Notes: generated from the letters alone by a model not told the origin. 64,000 nt of DNA from Rhodobiaceae bacterium (GCA_003330885.1 CP030277.1:2716001-2780000), one strand, 5' to 3'. Counted from the stretch's first letter, positions 44,652-53,864 are shown. A program made the numbers and translations.

Positions 44652-45575
44652 TCAACCCGCCATGTCTTCCAATGGCTCCGGGCCCCATTGCCGTCCAAGC
44701 AAATCATCTATGGGTGCTTTTCCTGGAGGAACGGATGCATCAAACAGATCACCATCGGTCCAATGCTCCACGGTGTGCCCCCACGGGTCACGCCAATAGT
44801 CAAACACCTGTGACCCTAAAATATGTCGCCCCACACCCCACACAGAGGTGTATCCCTTTTCGGCCAGCACATCGTGACCAAGCATAAGGTCATCAAGGTC
44901 TGCAACCTCCCATGCTGCGTGATTGAAACCCGACTTACCCGCGCCCACAAAGAACACTGTGTGGTGATCAACCATCCGTTCTCCCTGATCACACCGGGTA
45001 AAGGCCCCAAGGACGGCATCCTCTGTGCCAATGAATACTTCGTCCGACTTTACCAACCCAAATTGCTCATGATACCAGGCAAAGCTCTTTGGATAGTCGA
45101 CAACATTCAGAACGACATGACCAAGACGGTGAACATGAGACGGCCCAGCGGTCATGCGCTTCACAGCCCCCTGACGTGGTTTGTCTAGACGCGCATTCAA
45201 CGGCGCAATCTCCTGAACCTCCATCACATCAAGTTTGTCCAAACCCCAGATGACTTCGATTGGAAACCCATCAGGGTCGTGCACGAGAACACGCTTGCCA
45301 CCGCCAGGCTCTGATCGCACCTCAACAGTCACATCATTTGCGTCAGCGACGGCCTGAAGATCAGCTTCCGTACTGGCTTGGAATGCAAGCCCAACAAAAC
45401 CCGGATCCCCCAGCTCGGTCACATGAACAATTGGGTCGGATCCGACACCTCGCATGTAGAGAGCCGTATCTGTCCGCGCATATCGCTGCATGCCAAAATC
45501 GACAAGAAAGGCTTCCATCTTGTCCAGATCAGGGGCGCGAAAACGCGCATAAACAATGTCTTCGACTTTTATCAT
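44652..45575 (-). CDS. Extradiol ring-cleavage dioxygenase (VOC family)
   Basis: This 307-residue two-domain VOC protein is of the 2,3-dihydroxybiphenyl 1,2-dioxygenase type. The three iron ligands are present: His153 (HRLGHVVLN), His219 (SGFNHAAWEV) and Glu270 (GHTVEHW). The N-terminal VOC repeat (1-110) lacks ligands, as usual. It should cleave a catechol-type ring next to a hydroxyl, in the cytoplasm. AGGAA precedes the ATG. It sits between the FAH-like and GST-like genes on the same strand, a typical meta-cleavage arrangement. Confidence 0.88.
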   Translation of the reverse strand: MIKVEDIVYARFRAPDLDKMEAFLVDFGMQRYARTDTALYMRGVGSDPIVHVTELGDPGFVGLAFQASTEADLQAVADANDVTVEVRSEPGGGKRVLVHDPDGFPIEVIWGLDKLDVMEVQEIAPLNARLDKPRQGAVKRMTAGPSHVHRLGHVVLNVVDYPKSFAWYHEQFGLVKSDEVFIGTEDAVLGAFTRCDQGERMVDHHTVFFVGAGKSGFNHAAWEVADLDDLMLGHDVLAEKGYTSVWGVGRHILGSQVFDYWRDPWGHTVEHWTDGDLFDASVPPGKAPIDDLLGRQWGPEPLEDMAG

Positions 45576-45609
45576 TGTGAAATTCCTGTCGAGTTTGTGA
45601 GCAGAACCA

Positions 45610-46479
45610 CTATTCGATGATCACGCCGCCATCATCATCGACCACATTGTTTTCAATGGCGCCAAGCGTTTCGATCTCAACCCGAACAATATCGCCTTGC
45701 TTGAGCCATGGCATGCCCTCCATCGCAGCAGCCACCCCCGCACAGGTTCCCGTTGCGATAACGTCACCGGGCTCCAAAGTGAAAGCAGTGGACAGATGTT
45801 CGATGAGTGTCGGCACATCAAAGATGAGATAGCTCGTATCTGAATGCTGGCGCACCTCACCATTCACGAGCGTCTTAAGTTCCAGTTTGGAGATATCAAC
45901 TTCGTCTGGCGTAACGATAGAGGGACCCATCGGACAATGACTGTCCCAGGACTTGCCCATCGTCATGGTCGGCGAACGACGCTGCCAATCACGGATTGTC
46001 ACGTCATTCAGGACCGTGTAGCCCGCGACGACCTCTGCATACCGGTCTTTCGGCACTCGGCGACAACGTTTGCCTATTACGACTCCCATCTCGCCCTCAT
46101 AGTCCATTGCGACGCTTTCATGCGGACGCAAAATCGGGGCAAAGGGGCCCGTCGCAGACGTGGATTGCTTATTGAAAATAATCGGAACCTTTGGAAGTTC
46201 CCGACCGGTCTCCTCCACATGCTCACGATAGTTCAGTCCAACGGCGAGAATTTTCGGTGGCCGCAACACAGGGCTCTCAAGCGTCACGTCAGACAGTTTT
46301 ATTGTCGCTTGCGTGCCGGCTGCAGCCCGCGCCTTCTCCAAAGCAGCATCTCCTGCCTCAAGAAACGCAACCATCTCGTTTGGAATATCGGGTGCAGCAG
46401 CTGACAGATCGATAATCTGATCTTTCTGCAAAATTCCTATCCGCGTCGATTTATCGTCTGTAAACGTTATGAGCCGCAT
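45610..46479 (-). CDS. Fumarylacetoacetate hydrolase family protein
   Basis: This 289-residue FAH-fold protein is a metal-dependent hydrolase, decarboxylase or isomerase of ring-cleavage products. RPPKILAVGLNYREHVEE, the metal ligands in DYEGEMGVVIG, NDVTIRDWQ and VIATGTCAGVAAAM are conserved. It has a short N-terminal domain, as in 2-hydroxyhepta-2,4-diene-1,7-dioate isomerases. GGAGAGAGG precedes the ATG. It is the first gene of the leftward meta-cleavage operon; a palindrome 62 bases upstream may be its operator. Confidence 0.9.
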   Translation of the reverse strand: MRLITFTDDKSTRIGILQKDQIIDLSAAAPDIPNEMVAFLEAGDAALEKARAAAGTQATIKLSDVTLESPVLRPPKILAVGLNYREHVEETGRELPKVPIIFNKQSTSATGPFAPILRPHESVAMDYEGEMGVVIGKRCRRVPKDRYAEVVAGYTVLNDVTIRDWQRRSPTMTMGKSWDSHCPMGPSIVTPDEVDISKLELKTLVNGEVRQHSDTSYLIFDVPTLIEHLSTAFTLEPGDVIATGTCAGVAAAMEGMPWLKQGDIVRVEIETLGAIENNVVDDDGGVIIE

Positions 46480-46540
46480 GAGCCTCTCTCCCGGGATTCA
46501 AACACATGGCGTGATGCGTCTTACCTGCCATTTTTCTAAA

Positions 46541-46553
46541 ATGATATTATCAT
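46541..46553. promoter_or_regulatory. Perfect palindrome between FAH and wax ester synthase genes
   Basis: ATGATA-T-TATCAT is a perfect 13-base palindrome in an AT-rich part of the 285-base divergent gap. It is 62 bases upstream of the FAH-family start and about 210 bases from the wax ester synthase start. It is a good candidate operator or promoter element for the aromatic operon. Confidence 0.4.
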
Positions 46554-46764
46554 CAGATATGATCGCAATCAACATTTACAAGGCCGGCGATCCAATCTCT
46601 TCAGATTAGATTGTGCTGCCTAGAAAACCTCCGGTATCCACCCACTAACGTTGGGCGACAAATCCTGCTTGTTCACCAAATTCCGCAATATCAGCGCGAT
46701 TCAGTTGGTAGCTACAGCGAGGGCTTGTTACGCTCAAAATCAACGATAGGGAGGATCGTGCACT

Positions 46765-48339
46765 ATGGAACAGCTTACAGGCCTCGACGCCGCATTCCTT
46801 TACATGGATCAAGAGAACTCGCCGATGCATATCGGCAGCGTCGCAATCTACGATCCTTCAACCGCCCCTGGCGGGTTTGTCAGATACAAAGACATTCTGA
46901 ACTTCGTCGAAGAACGACTGCCGCTCGCCAACACATTCCGGCGCGGCCTTGCAAACGTACCGTTTGGCATCGATCACCCTTACTGGGTTGAAGTTGAAGA
47001 TTTCAATCTGGAATATCATGTCCGCCACGTAGCCCTGCCGAAACCGGGCGACTGGAGACAGCTTTGTATTCAGGCAGCGCGCATCATGGCGCGGCCACTC
47101 GATCTGACAAAACCGCTGTGGGAGTTCACGATCATCGAAGGCCTCGATCATGTCGAGGGGGTGCCAGAAGGCTCCTATGCCATCATTTCAAAGATCCACC
47201 ATTCGGCGATCGATGGCATGTCAGGCGTCGACATTATGAATGCCCTGCACACAATCAACCCAGGCGACACACTTCCCGTATTGGAAGACACTTGGAAGCC
47301 AGAGAAAAAGCCAACCGCAGTTGAAATGGCGGTACGGGGCTATCTCGGCAATGTAAAGCAGCCCTTCAAGTGGGTCGAAATGGCCGGCAAGACCCTTCCG
47401 GGCCTCGCGCGCACGATCAAAGGCTTGCTGACAAAAGAATTCTCACTTGGCCAGGCCATGGCCGTACCGCGCACACGTTTCAACAATAAGATTTCTGCGC
47501 ACCGTGTAATCGAAGGGGTCGCCTTCGACCTGGCGCGGATCAAAGAGCTCAAAACCGGCGTCCCTGGCGCAAAGGTCAACGATGTCATGCTGACCATCGT
47601 CGGCGGAGCGATGCGAAAATACCTGGAATCAAAAGCTGAACTGCCGGAAACCACCCTGGTCGCAATGGCGCCCGTCTCCGTCAGAACCAACGACGAGTCC
47701 GGATCGCTCGGCAACCAGGTCTCCGCAATGATGGTCCAACTCGGATCCGACATTGCCGATCCTTTGGAGCGCATTCTTTCAATCGCCAATCACACCCAGG
47801 AACAGAAAGCTCTGACAAACGCCCTTGGCGCACGACAAATGTCAGAACTTAGCAAAACCGCTCCAGCACTGTTCACCGGCATTGCCGCAAGACTCTACAC
47901 GCAGTTCGGACTGGCAAACTCTACCAAGCCGTTTTTCAATACGGTTGTCACAAACGTGCCTGGACCGCCCATTCCGATCTACATGAACGGCGCTCAGATG
48001 GTGAAGTATTATGGTCTTCTCTGCCTGTTTGATGGTCTGGGGCTGGGCCACGTGGTGATGAGCTACGACAAGGAAGTCACCATCACCATTACAGCTGACC
48101 GCGAAATGATGCCTGATCCAGAATTCTATGCGGAGTGCCTGCAGCAGAGTTACGACGAACTGGAACTGGCTGTCTTGGGTGCCAACCAAAAGAAAGCGCC
48201 TGCGAAAAAGAAGGCAAAAGCGAAGGCGGCCCCCAAACGCAAAGCACCCGCCAAGAAAAAGACAGCGGCGAAAAAGAAGACCGCCGCTAAACTTGAGGCC
48301 GAGCTGAGCGAACCGCCACTTGAGCAAAAAACCGGCTGA
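46765..48339 (+). CDS. Wax ester synthase/diacylglycerol acyltransferase with Lys/Ala-rich tail
   Basis: WS/DGAT enzymes make wax esters or triacylglycerol at the membrane or lipid-body surface. The active-site motif HHxxxDG is complete at His145-His146 to Gly151 (KIHHSAIDGMSG). MEQLTGLDAAFLYMDQEN and the later VVTNVPGPPIPIYMNGA are family hallmarks. The catalytic part ends near residue 473. Residues 474 to about 509 form a histone-H1-like tail with 16 Lys and one Arg in 36 residues (blocks such as KKAPAKKKAKAKAAPK), then an acidic end. Classical WS/DGATs lack such a tail. GGGAGGA precedes the ATG. A strong terminator follows. Confidence 0.92.
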   Translation: MEQLTGLDAAFLYMDQENSPMHIGSVAIYDPSTAPGGFVRYKDILNFVEERLPLANTFRRGLANVPFGIDHPYWVEVEDFNLEYHVRHVALPKPGDWRQLCIQAARIMARPLDLTKPLWEFTIIEGLDHVEGVPEGSYAIISKIHHSAIDGMSGVDIMNALHTINPGDTLPVLEDTWKPEKKPTAVEMAVRGYLGNVKQPFKWVEMAGKTLPGLARTIKGLLTKEFSLGQAMAVPRTRFNNKISAHRVIEGVAFDLARIKELKTGVPGAKVNDVMLTIVGGAMRKYLESKAELPETTLVAMAPVSVRTNDESGSLGNQVSAMMVQLGSDIADPLERILSIANHTQEQKALTNALGARQMSELSKTAPALFTGIAARLYTQFGLANSTKPFFNTVVTNVPGPPIPIYMNGAQMVKYYGLLCLFDGLGLGHVVMSYDKEVTITITADREMMPDPEFYAECLQQSYDELELAVLGANQKKAPAKKKAKAKAAPKRKAPAKKKTAAKKKTAAKLEAELSEPPLEQKTG

Positions 48340-48360
48340 CGCCAGTTACCCTAATAAAGA

Positions 48361-48403
48361 AAAAGCGGGCCCCAATCAAAGTTTGGAGGGCCCGCTTTTT
48401 TTG
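48361..48403. terminator. Strong bidirectional terminator
   Basis: A perfect 13-base stem (48361-48373 and 48389-48401) with a 15-base loop has seven T on the right (48397-48403) and A-rich sequence on the left. It serves the rightward wax ester synthase gene and the leftward alpha/beta-hydrolase gene, which converge here. Confidence 0.9.
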
Positions 48404-48425
48404 TGCCGTGATAGCAATTAGAAAC

Positions 48426-49217
48426 TCAATGACCGCTCGACGGATACACAAGTGCTCGCCAGCCTTCACGGTGGAAGGGCCGCCAGTTGTCTTCTGGCTG
48501 CGCTAAACGGTCTGCCACCGCATACATAGTCGGTGCGTTAAACCCGAGGCCACAATGAGAGGTACGTACCTCAATATTATCTGTATGGCCTTCTCGCGCT
48601 TCGATGGAGTTCTTCCAGTGCACAATCCCGTCTGTCTTCGTGTAGATTGATGTGGTTGGAATGCTTGGAGGAACAGCAATCGTTTCAACCATCTCCCGGA
48701 ACCTCTGGGTTTGGGTCTCACCTTTTGCCATCACCTTGAAGAGCGGCCAGGCGCGACTGGTTTCAGGCTTGCCTGAAAACGGACTGCCGAGCGTGATCAC
48801 TTGCCGCACTGCATCCGGTGCACGTTTCGCGACTTCGCGTGCAAGCACACCGCCCAAACTCCAGCCAACCAGACTGATCTTCTGACCATCATGACTGTCA
48901 GAAATCTCTTCAATGCGTTCAGCGATCCGTTCGCCCTCATACCCAACTGTTGCGGGTCCAAGGTTACGACCAAGCTCCCACGGATAGGCCTCATAGCCAC
49001 GTGATGCCAAAAAGCGTCGAAGCACGCCCGTGCTGCTATCACCTGCCATAAAGCCAGGGAGCACCATCACCGGATGTCCATCACCCATGGGCGCGCGTTT
49101 CAGGAATTGTTGAAAAATCGGTAGCATGGCCACTTCGGCCATTGTCCGGCTGGGCTCAAGATAGAGCCAGCGCAATTGTGGACGGTCAAGATCGGCAGAC
49201 TCAGACATCATTGCCAT
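48426..49217 (-). CDS. Alpha/beta hydrolase (PGAP1/lipase-like)
   Basis: This 263-residue hydrolase has HPVMVLPGFMAGDSST as oxyanion loop and the nucleophile in SLVGWSLGGVLAREVA. The acid and histidine are probably the aspartate in TSIYTKTDGIVHW and the histidine in SHCGLGFN. No signal peptide is visible. Three Met codons (49217, 49211, 49208) compete; GGGGG nine bases before the first favours 49217. Convergence on the wax ester synthase gene fits a lipid or esterase role. Confidence 0.85.
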   Translation of the reverse strand: MAMMSESADLDRPQLRWLYLEPSRTMAEVAMLPIFQQFLKRAPMGDGHPVMVLPGFMAGDSSTGVLRRFLASRGYEAYPWELGRNLGPATVGYEGERIAERIEEISDSHDGQKISLVGWSLGGVLAREVAKRAPDAVRQVITLGSPFSGKPETSRAWPLFKVMAKGETQTQRFREMVETIAVPPSIPTTSIYTKTDGIVHWKNSIEAREGHTDNIEVRTSHCGLGFNAPTMYAVADRLAQPEDNWRPFHREGWRALVYPSSGH

Positions 49218-49323
49218 TCAGGATACCCCCAGTTTGTTCGCCTTGCGCCCACCCGCGCAACTTGCGAATCGACAAAGGCTACAAACTGGAGGGATAAACC
49301 GTCAAGGAACTGTCTTATTAGCG

Positions 49324-49950
49324 TTAACCACCAAGCTGGTAAGGGCCGCCCTTCTCAAGTGCCTTTTTGTAGGCGGGCCGTGACTGAATCCGCTCCAGAT
49401 AGCCCACAAGATTGGGGTATTCCTTGACCAAACCCGTCGACTGCCCAGCTTCCATAGGGAAGCTCATTTGTACATCACAGGCTGTGATTTCATCGCCCGC
49501 GAACCAGTCCTGATCTGCCAGCGCACCGTTCATATAGGCGAAGTTATTTGTCATTTCACCCATGATACGTGGCAGCAGCGGACCACCAGCTTCGCCTAGG
49601 CGCCCAACATAGAGCCCAAGCAGCAACGGCAACATGGCTGATCCTTCGGAATAATGCATCCATTCCAGATATCGCAGCGCTTCTGGCGTCCCCGCAGCAG
49701 GCTTCCAGGCACCCTTGCCATAGGTGTCCACCAAATACTCAATAATCGCCGCAGATTCTGCGATTTTGACGTCACCGTCGGTCAGGACAGGCGATTTACC
49801 GAGAGGATGAATTTTTTTCAGCGATTCTGGCGCCAGGTTTGTCTCTTTATCCCGCTGGTAATGCACGATCTCATAGTCGAGCCCGAGTTCTTCAAGCATC
49901 CAGAGAATACGTTGTGACCGTGAGTTATTGAGATGATGGACGGTAATCAT
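49324..49950 (-). CDS. Glutathione S-transferase
   Basis: This 208-residue GST has the N-terminal MITVHHLNNSRSQRILWMLEELG with SRS at the catalytic position, the glutathione-binding LGKSPVLTDG and the ES motif in KIAESAAIIEYL. The C-terminal domain keeps FAGDEITACDVQMSFPME. It is of the bacterial theta/beta-like class, cytosolic. AAAGG lies about ten bases before the ATG. It stands alone. Confidence 0.91.
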   Translation of the reverse strand: MITVHHLNNSRSQRILWMLEELGLDYEIVHYQRDKETNLAPESLKKIHPLGKSPVLTDGDVKIAESAAIIEYLVDTYGKGAWKPAAGTPEALRYLEWMHYSEGSAMLPLLLGLYVGRLGEAGGPLLPRIMGEMTNNFAYMNGALADQDWFAGDEITACDVQMSFPMEAGQSTGLVKEYPNLVGYLERIQSRPAYKKALEKGGPYQLGG

Positions 49951-50169
49951 TGAGTATGTTGCCTTTCATTGACCAGTTACAGACAGACTTCGTGCTGAAC
50001 GCTTCAAAGTCAATAATGAGCCCGGTTCAATGATGCGTTATCGGTCCACGAAATTGCAAAGCGAGCTCGCTTGAATAGTCCCGGGCCCAGCCAGCTCAAC
50101 TGGTTCCAGCTTTGGCATATGCGATCACCCTGATAGCCTTTCTTCCATCAACATTGAGGAGGAGACACC

Positions 50170-51390
50170 ATGGCCATTGATTTCAGCTTTCCCGAAGAAG
50201 TTGAGGTCATCAGAACCTCAATCCGCAACTTCATCGATGAAATCGTCAGACCTATCGAAGAGGCGATGGATGAAGATGATCGGGCATCTGTTCGCGAAGG
50301 CGTCATTAAAATGCGCACAGAGGCCTACGAACGCGGGCTCTGGCTCCCCCATATGCCCGAGGCGTGGGGAGGCATGGAATTAGGTCATGTAGAACTGGCA
50401 ATGATCTCTGCCGAAGCAGCCCGCTCTCGCTATGGCCCTTTCGCCATCAATTGTCAGGCGCCAGATGAAGGCAATATGCACACGCTTCTGAAGTGGGGAA
50501 CTGACGAACAAAAGGACACCTATCTCCGCCCCATGTGCGAGGGTCGAAAGTTCTCCTGCTTTGCTATGACCGAGCCGGAGGTCGCCGGGTCAGACCCAAC
50601 ACTCATCCGAACAAATGCAAAGCTTGAAGGTGATACCTGGGTCATCAATGGACATAAGTGGTTCATCTCCGGCGCCCATCGCGCCAACTTCGCAATCCTG
50701 ATCGCACGGACAGAAGACGATCCAAAAATACCCCAAGCAGCCAACACAGCATTCATCATCGACCTGCCATCGGAGGGTTGGTCAGAAGTTCGTGAAATCC
50801 ACACCATGCATGGGTCTTCCGGGCACTCAGAAATACTCATCGAAAACCTGCGGGTGCCTGATACCCGGCGACTTGGCGGACGCGGAGACGGCCACCGCCT
50901 GGGTCAGTCTCGGCTGGGGCCAGCACGTCTTGCGCATTGCATGCGCTGGATCGGACAGGCCGAAACTGCACTGGAGATGATGGTCGACCGCTCAACCAAA
51001 CGTTTCTCCCATGGCTCTTATCTCTCCGAGAAACAGGGTATTCAGTGGATGATCGCCGACAGCACCATGGAACTCTATCAGTCCAAACTTATGGTGCTTC
51101 ACGCTGCCTACAAAATAGACAATGGAGAGGATTTCAGGTCGGAAGTATCCATGGCGAAACATTTTGTCGCCAATTCCTTAAACCGGATCATTGACCGCGC
51201 CATCCAGGTTCATGGGGCTTTGGGCTATTCCCATGATACGCCGCTCGCCCATATGGCACAGCAAGCGCGCTGGGCACGCTTTGCAGATGGGGCGGACCAA
51301 ATCCACCAGATGCGAATTGCTGAACGCACCATCAAGAGTTTCAAGGAAAGCGGAACGTTGCATTCCGCGTTGGGCGGCTTGCCAGTCTGA
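50170..51390 (+). CDS. Acyl-CoA dehydrogenase (ACAD10/11-like)
   Basis: This 406-residue FAD-dependent dehydrogenase shows ERGLWLPHMPEAWGGMELG, CFAMTEPEVAGSDPT, INGHKWFISGAHRANFAIL and the RLGPARLAHCMRWIG segment typical of the ACAD10/11 side of the family. IQVHGALGYSHDTPLAHM lies in the C-terminal helix bundle. GAGGAGGAGAC precedes the ATG. Around residues 233-245 an Arg-rich stretch (RRLGGRGDGHRLG) replaces the usual acidic residue of the LGGEGxG loop, but the frame is intact. It is monocistronic. Confidence 0.92.
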   Translation: MAIDFSFPEEVEVIRTSIRNFIDEIVRPIEEAMDEDDRASVREGVIKMRTEAYERGLWLPHMPEAWGGMELGHVELAMISAEAARSRYGPFAINCQAPDEGNMHTLLKWGTDEQKDTYLRPMCEGRKFSCFAMTEPEVAGSDPTLIRTNAKLEGDTWVINGHKWFISGAHRANFAILIARTEDDPKIPQAANTAFIIDLPSEGWSEVREIHTMHGSSGHSEILIENLRVPDTRRLGGRGDGHRLGQSRLGPARLAHCMRWIGQAETALEMMVDRSTKRFSHGSYLSEKQGIQWMIADSTMELYQSKLMVLHAAYKIDNGEDFRSEVSMAKHFVANSLNRIIDRAIQVHGALGYSHDTPLAHMAQQARWARFADGADQIHQMRIAERTIKSFKESGTLHSALGGLPV

Positions 51391-51517
51391 CCGAAAATCC
51401 AAAACTAGCTCGCAGATCATCTATCACTTGGCTGGTCTGCGGGCTTAAAGCCATTGCACCGGATCACGGCCACACACTATCCTCACCCAGAAGGACAGGG
51501 GGCGACAGGGACAATCC

Positions 51518-52975
51518 GTGACGAGCGAAAAAACCACAGACAAAATCACGCCGGAGAAGGGTCCCTTCGACTTCAACTTCCTTGTCTCCTTGGCACTGGC
51601 ATTATTGGTCTGGGTCGGTCTGCGCAATGACGTTGTGTGGGGCAGCTTTGTTGGGGAAGCTGACCGTGAGGCACTTCAAATTGCTTTTGAGATGCGCGTC
51701 AACAAAACGCTACCGGGCTCGCACCCAATCTTGTTCCTCAATTTAGATGACTCTGTCTGGGAGGGGGCCACCGCCGACGGCCCTGCCCTTGCCTATGCGC
51801 CCCGTCCGGTCCTCGCAGATCTGATCGAAGCATCCTACGGCGCCCCCGGTCAGCCGCGACCGAAAGTGGTGATCGTCGACATAGATCTCTTTTGGCGCAC
51901 GCCGGATGAGGCCGCCGAACAACGCATCGATACACTTCTCCAGAAATGGGGACGCGATCCTGAAGCACCTCTCCTTATTCTTCAAAGGGAGGTAACGGAG
52001 GGAGACGGGCGACCGGACTCACTTGCAGCCGCCCGCGCGTCTGATAGAGACAGCATCATTCTGTCCGCACCAGAAGACAATATCGTCTGGGCAAGCGCCC
52101 AGCTAACAGGTGACGAAGTGATGGGCGCCCGCTACTTCACCCATTTCCTCTGCATAGACACCCCAACGGGCATCGAAGCATCGGCAACCACTGCCTTTTA
52201 TGCATCTGTCGCTCGAAAAGCGGAAACGCCGCGACAAGCCATTCAGATTGTCCAAAAAGCTATGGAAGGTCCGCGCTCCTACTGCTCTGGCACTTGGGAC
52301 GACGTCTCCTTCGATCTCACCATTCCCGGCCGAGAACCGCTCACCTTCAAAAGCCAGCAGAGCCTTATCAACTACAATCTGAACGCAGGCACGGCAGATG
52401 ATCCCGAACCGCAACTTCCCGCCGCAGATATGTTCGTCATTCCAGCTGGTTTGGTTCAGCCAGGCATGGTTGCGGGCCTGTCCGCCAATGATGGCGTTGT
52501 GATTATTGGATCTGCTGCGGTGGCGGCAAGGGACCGTCATATCTCCGCCTATGGCGCCATGGGCGGCAGCCTCGTCATCGCCAACGTCATTAGAGGGGTG
52601 GAAGCAGGTGGCGAAGTAAGGCGCATGGCCTGGTATCTCGAAGCCATCCTGTTAACCCTATTTGTCATGCTAATCGTGTTGGCCTTCTGGTATTGCCGAA
52701 AAGCCAGGGATTACCTCAAACCCATGGAAGGCCTGAATTGGGCCATGCGAATAGCCCGTACACCTATCAATCTGTTGACCAATCCGGTTATCATCAAGAT
52801 ATTGATCGGAATAGGGGTTTTCTGGGTTGGGGCTGGTGCCAGTTATTTCCTTCTAGATGACGGTCTGTGGCTTGGTTTAGCAGCGCCTGCATATGCAGCT
52901 GCGCTTAACGAAGCCCGCGAAGATTTTGAAGAATTAATGGAAAGCTTGAGAAATGCCGAAACAAAAAATGTTTAG
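51518..52975 (+). CDS. CHASE2-domain membrane protein without output domain
   Basis: This 485-residue protein has one N-terminal transmembrane helix (about 20-38), a large extracytoplasmic CHASE2-like sensor (about 40-365; HPILFLNLDDSVWEG, VVIVDIDLFW and VVIIGSAAVAARDRH) and three C-terminal helices (about 374-393, 425-442 and 445-463). After the last helix only about 30 residues remain, so there is no kinase, cyclase or other effector. CHASE2 normally feeds signals across three helices into such effectors. The start is GTG 51518 with AGGGGG upstream. Its end overlaps the next gene by 23 bases, so the two are coupled. Confidence 0.8.
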   Translation: MTSEKTTDKITPEKGPFDFNFLVSLALALLVWVGLRNDVVWGSFVGEADREALQIAFEMRVNKTLPGSHPILFLNLDDSVWEGATADGPALAYAPRPVLADLIEASYGAPGQPRPKVVIVDIDLFWRTPDEAAEQRIDTLLQKWGRDPEAPLLILQREVTEGDGRPDSLAAARASDRDSIILSAPEDNIVWASAQLTGDEVMGARYFTHFLCIDTPTGIEASATTAFYASVARKAETPRQAIQIVQKAMEGPRSYCSGTWDDVSFDLTIPGREPLTFKSQQSLINYNLNAGTADDPEPQLPAADMFVIPAGLVQPGMVAGLSANDGVVIIGSAAVAARDRHISAYGAMGGSLVIANVIRGVEAGGEVRRMAWYLEAILLTLFVMLIVLAFWYCRKARDYLKPMEGLNWAMRIARTPINLLTNPVIIKILIGIGVFWVGAGASYFLLDDGLWLGLAAPAYAAALNEAREDFEELMESLRNAETKNV

Positions 52976-53849
52976 CGCTGCAATTGCTATCGCATTGGGT
53001 GCTGCGGCCTGGGGAACAACGACGACTGCACATGCTGCCATCCCAGCTTGTGGGTCAGCCACCGTCGCATTCGTAAAGCAAATCGATGGCAGTTCCGAAA
53101 GCGTGCGCATCAAGCGTGCGGGCTCAGAAGACTCGCTTTCCGTTTTCGCGCCTCTGTGCGAAGGCGATGTGGTGAGCCTGAAGACCGCAAGCGACCGGGT
53201 GGTGCTCGGCGTTGCAGGCAACTCCGGCCCAAATGAAATTCGCGGACCCAAAAGCTACACCGTAGGCCCTGCCTCTACCGGCAGTCAGTCCATCAGCGAA
53301 CTGATCGAAGGACGTTTGCTTCCTCTCGGCGACCGGCTGGTCGGCCAAGGGTTGGCGCGCTCCGGCGGTGAGTTTGGTTTTGGACTGCTTGATCTCGAAA
53401 CCGAGTCCGCGCAGATCAAAGCAGGCTTCCGCCCCCTTTGGGTTGGCTGGACCGGCGGGCAGGCGCCCTATGAGCTGCTCGTACTTGATCCCACCGACCG
53501 CATTTTCGCAACACAGACTTTGTCAGACACTTCGACAACGCTACCAGCCAGAACCATTACGCCAGGTCGCTACTCAATCGTTGTGAAAGATGCCTATGGG
53601 CGCACCAGGCAGACATTCTTTGACGCCGTCGAGGATGTACCGGCTACATCTGCACCATCAGTACCCGCATGGATGGGCGAGGACACTGCCACCATGCTTG
53701 CGGCATTTTGTGTTGCAGCAGAAGATCCATATGTCTGGTCCTACGAAGCCGCGCAGCAGATCAGCGGAGCAAAAGACACCGGCCTTGACCGGGAAGCAGC
53801 CCTTGCGCTCATCGGCGGCGGAGACTCTGACGCTCTCTGCCCCCGCTAA
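52953..53849 (+). CDS. Exported protein coupled to CHASE2 protein, unknown function
   Basis: This 298-residue protein has a signal peptide (cleavage near AHA, residue 28). Residues about 30-105 (ATVAFVKQIDGSSESVRIKR, then LCEGDVVSLKTASDRVVLGV) resemble the SH3-like or FecR-like surface modules seen in envelope proteins. Residues 150-230 look like an immunoglobulin-type beta domain (PYELLVLDPTDRIFATQTL, then ITPGRYSIVVKDAYG). A helical end has two Cys. I do not recognise a named family. It overlaps the CHASE2 gene by 23 bases and converges on the CHAT gene; both hint at a shared envelope function. ATG 52968 is an alternative start. Confidence 0.72.
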   Translation: MPKQKMFSAAIAIALGAAAWGTTTTAHAAIPACGSATVAFVKQIDGSSESVRIKRAGSEDSLSVFAPLCEGDVVSLKTASDRVVLGVAGNSGPNEIRGPKSYTVGPASTGSQSISELIEGRLLPLGDRLVGQGLARSGGEFGFGLLDLETESAQIKAGFRPLWVGWTGGQAPYELLVLDPTDRIFATQTLSDTSTTLPARTITPGRYSIVVKDAYGRTRQTFFDAVEDVPATSAPSVPAWMGEDTATMLAAFCVAAEDPYVWSYEAAQQISGAKDTGLDREAALALIGGGDSDALCPR

Positions 53850-53864
53850 GAATTCGGTTTTTGT

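Noticed and set aside
50820-50930. Possible compensating frameshifts in the acyl-CoA dehydrogenase
   Set aside because: The Arg-rich RRLGGRGDGHRLG loop looked like a shifted frame, but the surrounding conserved motifs read through in one frame and the change can be explained by substitutions.
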